This document shows positions 59,746 through 61,094 of a stretch of 61,094 nucleotides of DNA, in pieces (the stretch's first letter is position 1; each line of letters starts with the position of its first letter). The stretch is from the IMG/VR virus record IMGVR_UViG_3300015373_000004, positions 1-61,094 of that record; one strand, given 5' to 3'. Both the position numbers and the translations under genes were made by a program. Origin of the DNA: a virus. The notes below the pieces were generated by a model that was not told the origin of the DNA, did not search any database, and was given only the letters and a program-made list of their open reading frames with translations.

Positions 59746-60026
59746 TACAGGCCTTTCCTTGTGAACTTTGATGGGAACTCGTCGTCGGGGACGACCTCGA
59801 ACGAGTTGTCGGGGTACTTCACTAACCACCAGCCCTCGAAAATATCCTCGGTCCCGTCACTGCCGTGCATGACGAGTCGAGTCTCGTTTTCGAAAAAGAG
59901 TCGCTGGGACTTGGGGCTACGAGCCTGTCTGACCCAGACGATCAGCTTGTCGCCAGTCTCGATCCGCCCGTCGTATCGAGCGGCCAGTACCGGGACAGGC
60001 TTGGTGGCGAACTCACCGAAGAGCAT
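59745..60026 (-). CDS. Hypothetical protein, third member of the GD/GW module group
   Basis: The start at 60026 overlaps the upstream stop (TGATG), giving 93 residues. The C-terminal EGWWLVKYPDNSFEVVPDDEF parallels the C-terminal modules of the two preceding proteins. The N-terminal part (PVPVLAARYDGRIETGDKLIVWVRQARSPKSQ) is beta-rich. Function unknown. Confidence 0.65.
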   Translation of the reverse strand: MLFGEFATKPVPVLAARYDGRIETGDKLIVWVRQARSPKSQRLFFENETRLVMHGSDGTEDIFEGWWLVKYPDNSFEVVPDDEFPSKFTRKGL

Positions 60027-60550
60027 CAGCTCTCGTCGGAATCGCGCATCGCCGCGTACTTGCGGCGGATGTCGTCCGACTCCACGACACCGACGAAGGT
60101 CTTCAGCCACGCCTTGATGCCGCAGTCACCCATCTTGTTCTCCCAGGCGTTACCGCGAACCACGAGGTCGACCTTGTCGAAGGTGAGCTTGTCGATGATC
60201 TTGGCGGTGTCGTTGTCGGGACCCTTGGGGTTGGGCTCGACGCCGAGGATGGTCTCCTTGCCGTCTTCCCAGACGCTGATGAACGGAGGGCGGTACGTGA
60301 AGCCGACGTGCACCTTGAGGAAGGCCCGAGGCTGCTCGTCCGGGTCCTTAGGCTTGGTCCAGCTGAGGTTCCAGTTGTCGGCCTGCACCTGCTCGAGGAT
60401 GTTGTCCGGGATGAGGAGGTTGAAGTAGCGCTTGCCCTCTTCGTTGTAGGTCTCGGCGCGACCCTCGAAGTTGACGCTGTAGATGAACTGCGCGTTCTCG
60501 ATGATGATGTCGGGCGGCGGCAGAGGGCAGTTTGGTGCTTTGAAAACCAC
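60026..60550 (-). CDS. Single-stranded DNA-binding-like protein
   Basis: The start is GTG at 60550 with AAAGGAAC upstream; 174 residues. The sequence follows a phage SSB-like pattern: IIIENAQFIYSVNFEGRAETYNEEGKRYFNLLIPD, then ADNWNLSWTKPKDPDEQPRAFLKVHVGF, DKVDLVVRGNAWE, GIKAWLKTFVGVVESDDIRRKYA. It would coat single-stranded DNA during replication by the fused helicase-polymerase. A helical acidic tail ends the protein. Confidence 0.7.
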   Translation of the reverse strand: MVFKAPNCPLPPPDIIIENAQFIYSVNFEGRAETYNEEGKRYFNLLIPDNILEQVQADNWNLSWTKPKDPDEQPRAFLKVHVGFTYRPPFISVWEDGKETILGVEPNPKGPDNDTAKIIDKLTFDKVDLVVRGNAWENKMGDCGIKAWLKTFVGVVESDDIRRKYAAMRDSDES

Positions 60551-60576
60551 TTTGTTCCTTTCGAGAAATATGAAAA

Positions 60577-60598
60577 CCCTAGTCCGTGTGGACTAGGG
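60577..60598 (-). terminator. CCCTAGTCC-type hairpin terminator
   Basis: CCCTAGTCC/GGACTAGGG perfect stem, ACAC loop, TTTTC on the minus strand, after 60614-60724. Confidence 0.85.
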
Positions 60599-60613
60599 CT
60601 GTGACTTGTGACT

Positions 60614-60724
60614 TCAGTGGATCACGGTCATGACGAGAGTCGTGGAGGCTGCCACCGCCAGCACGTACAGCGAGAACGCTGTAAGCACCAGGGTGAACAT
60701 GGCCTTCTTGGTCTTCTTCAACAT
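60614..60724 (-). CDS. Tiny membrane protein
   Basis: A 36-residue frame (MLKKTKKAMFTLVLTAFSLYVLAV...) has a basic start and one transmembrane helix. AAGGACAACA precedes the ATG. It forms a cassette with promoter 60748-60780 and terminator 60577-60598. Confidence 0.7.
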   Translation of the reverse strand: MLKKTKKAMFTLVLTAFSLYVLAVAASTTLVMTVIH

Positions 60725-60747
60725 GATTGTTGTCCTTAGATAGTGGA

Positions 60748-60780
60748 TGGTCTCATCTAAGGATGTGTTTTTTCCGCGAC
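60748..60780 (-). promoter_or_regulatory. Conserved promoter element, copy 20
   Basis: GTCGC, spacer, AAACACAT, TTAGATGAGACCA on the minus strand. It overlaps the last codons of 60757-60978 and drives 60614-60724. Confidence 0.7.
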
Positions 60781-60978
60781 CTCCGGGTGGAAGTCACGAA
60801 TATGAAACTCCTCTGCGTACTTCCGTTGGCTGGGGTCCTTGGACGTGGCCGTGAACCGGTGCGGGGGCTTGCAGTGCGGACACTTCCACGTGGTCACATA
60901 CCACTCGAGCTTCTGGCCGGCGTACAGACCCAAAGCTCCGATCAAAGCCACGAAAATATCGTGGATCAAGAGCTCCAT
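60757..60978 (-). CDS. Small membrane-anchored zinc-motif protein
   Basis: This complete 73-residue copy of the gene cut off at 1-214 starts MELLIHDIFVALIGALGLYAG, a hydrophobic helix, and continues with WKCPHCKPPHRF and a charged C-terminus. The ATG overlaps the stop of the DUF6275-like gene. Its stop lies inside promoter copy 20. Confidence 0.75.
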   Translation of the reverse strand: MELLIHDIFVALIGALGLYAGQKLEWYVTTWKCPHCKPPHRFTATSKDPSQRKYAEEFHIRDFHPEVAEKTHP

Positions 60979-61094
60979 CAGTCGAGGTGGAACTCGACGT
61001 TGTGGGTCTTGCGGTAGGTGTCCACGAAGCCCTTCTCCTTCTCGCGGCTGTAGGTCACCTCGTAGTAGCGACCGTCGGCCACCGACGTGGAGCA
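60765..61094. repeat. Right copy of imperfect terminal redundancy
   Basis: Homologous to 1-333; see the left copy. The final 97 bases or so are identical to 237-333. Confidence 0.85.
60978..61094 (-). CDS. DUF6275-like protein, 5' end cut by window
   Basis: This is the C-terminal part of a second copy of the gene at 214-522, ending HNVEFHLD. Only the last 38 codons are inside the window. Over the shared part it is identical except at the C-terminus. Confidence 0.75.
   Translation of the reverse strand, partial: CSTSVADGRYYEVTYSREKEKGFVDTYRKTHNVEFHLD

Overview
The window looks like the nearly complete genome of a tailed phage (siphovirus) infecting a high-GC, probably actinobacterial, host. 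The head-tail module is complete: small and large terminase, portal, a fused maturation protease/major capsid protein, connectors, two major-tail-like proteins, chaperone, a 1761-residue tape measure, distal tail protein, tail hub and collar-type fibres. An amidase endolysin, a holin, replication enzymes and many tiny genes accompany it. Every gene I support lies on the minus strand, so transcription runs from high to low coordinates. I see no integrase or partition genes, so a virulent life cycle is likely but unproven.

Layout from right to left (direction of transcription). 61.1-51.7 kb: about two dozen very small genes, many of them one-gene cassettes made of a conserved promoter element, a ribosome site, an ORF and a hairpin terminator. 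This stretch also holds a tRNA-like gene, a compact structured RNA, an SSB-like protein and a nuclease of the staphylococcal nuclease fold. 51.7-46.8 kb: overlapping small zinc-finger and membrane genes, a papain-like hydrolase and an SF2 helicase, ending in an AT-rich block with a 15-bp perfect inverted repeat. 46.8-42.3 kb: an HNH endonuclease, a VRR-NUC nuclease, a RecB/Cas4-like nuclease and a 926-residue protein with the DFDGD signature of two-barrel RNA polymerases. 42.2-17.1 kb: fibres, terminases, endolysin, head and tail genes. 17.1-15.8 kb: holin and associated membrane proteins. 15.7-6.3 kb: mostly small membrane proteins, including three paralogous DUF6353-like proteins and more promoter-terminator cassettes. 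6.3-1.9 kb: a 1250-residue helicase/primase/family-B polymerase fusion. 1.8-0 kb: small genes including an XRE-type regulator.

The first 333 bases and the last 334 bases are homologous but not identical: the outer part differs at several positions and the inner 97 bases or so match. The window therefore seems to wrap onto itself, or to end in a diverged duplicate of the same two genes.

The most interesting combination is the RNA-polymerase-like protein, whose N-terminus resembles the HYGVKG tag of two proteins in the head operon, together with about 20 copies of a non-canonical promoter element driving small genes. A phage polymerase delivered or assembled with the virion that reads these cassettes is a testable hypothesis. 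Other notable signals are a strongly strand-biased AATAT motif across the whole window, a 13-bp directional repeat (GTCAAAATGGSAG) recalling the stoperators of mycobacteriophages, an apparently circularly permuted endonuclease/exonuclease/phosphatase protein, and a small RNA with two complementary hairpin loops.
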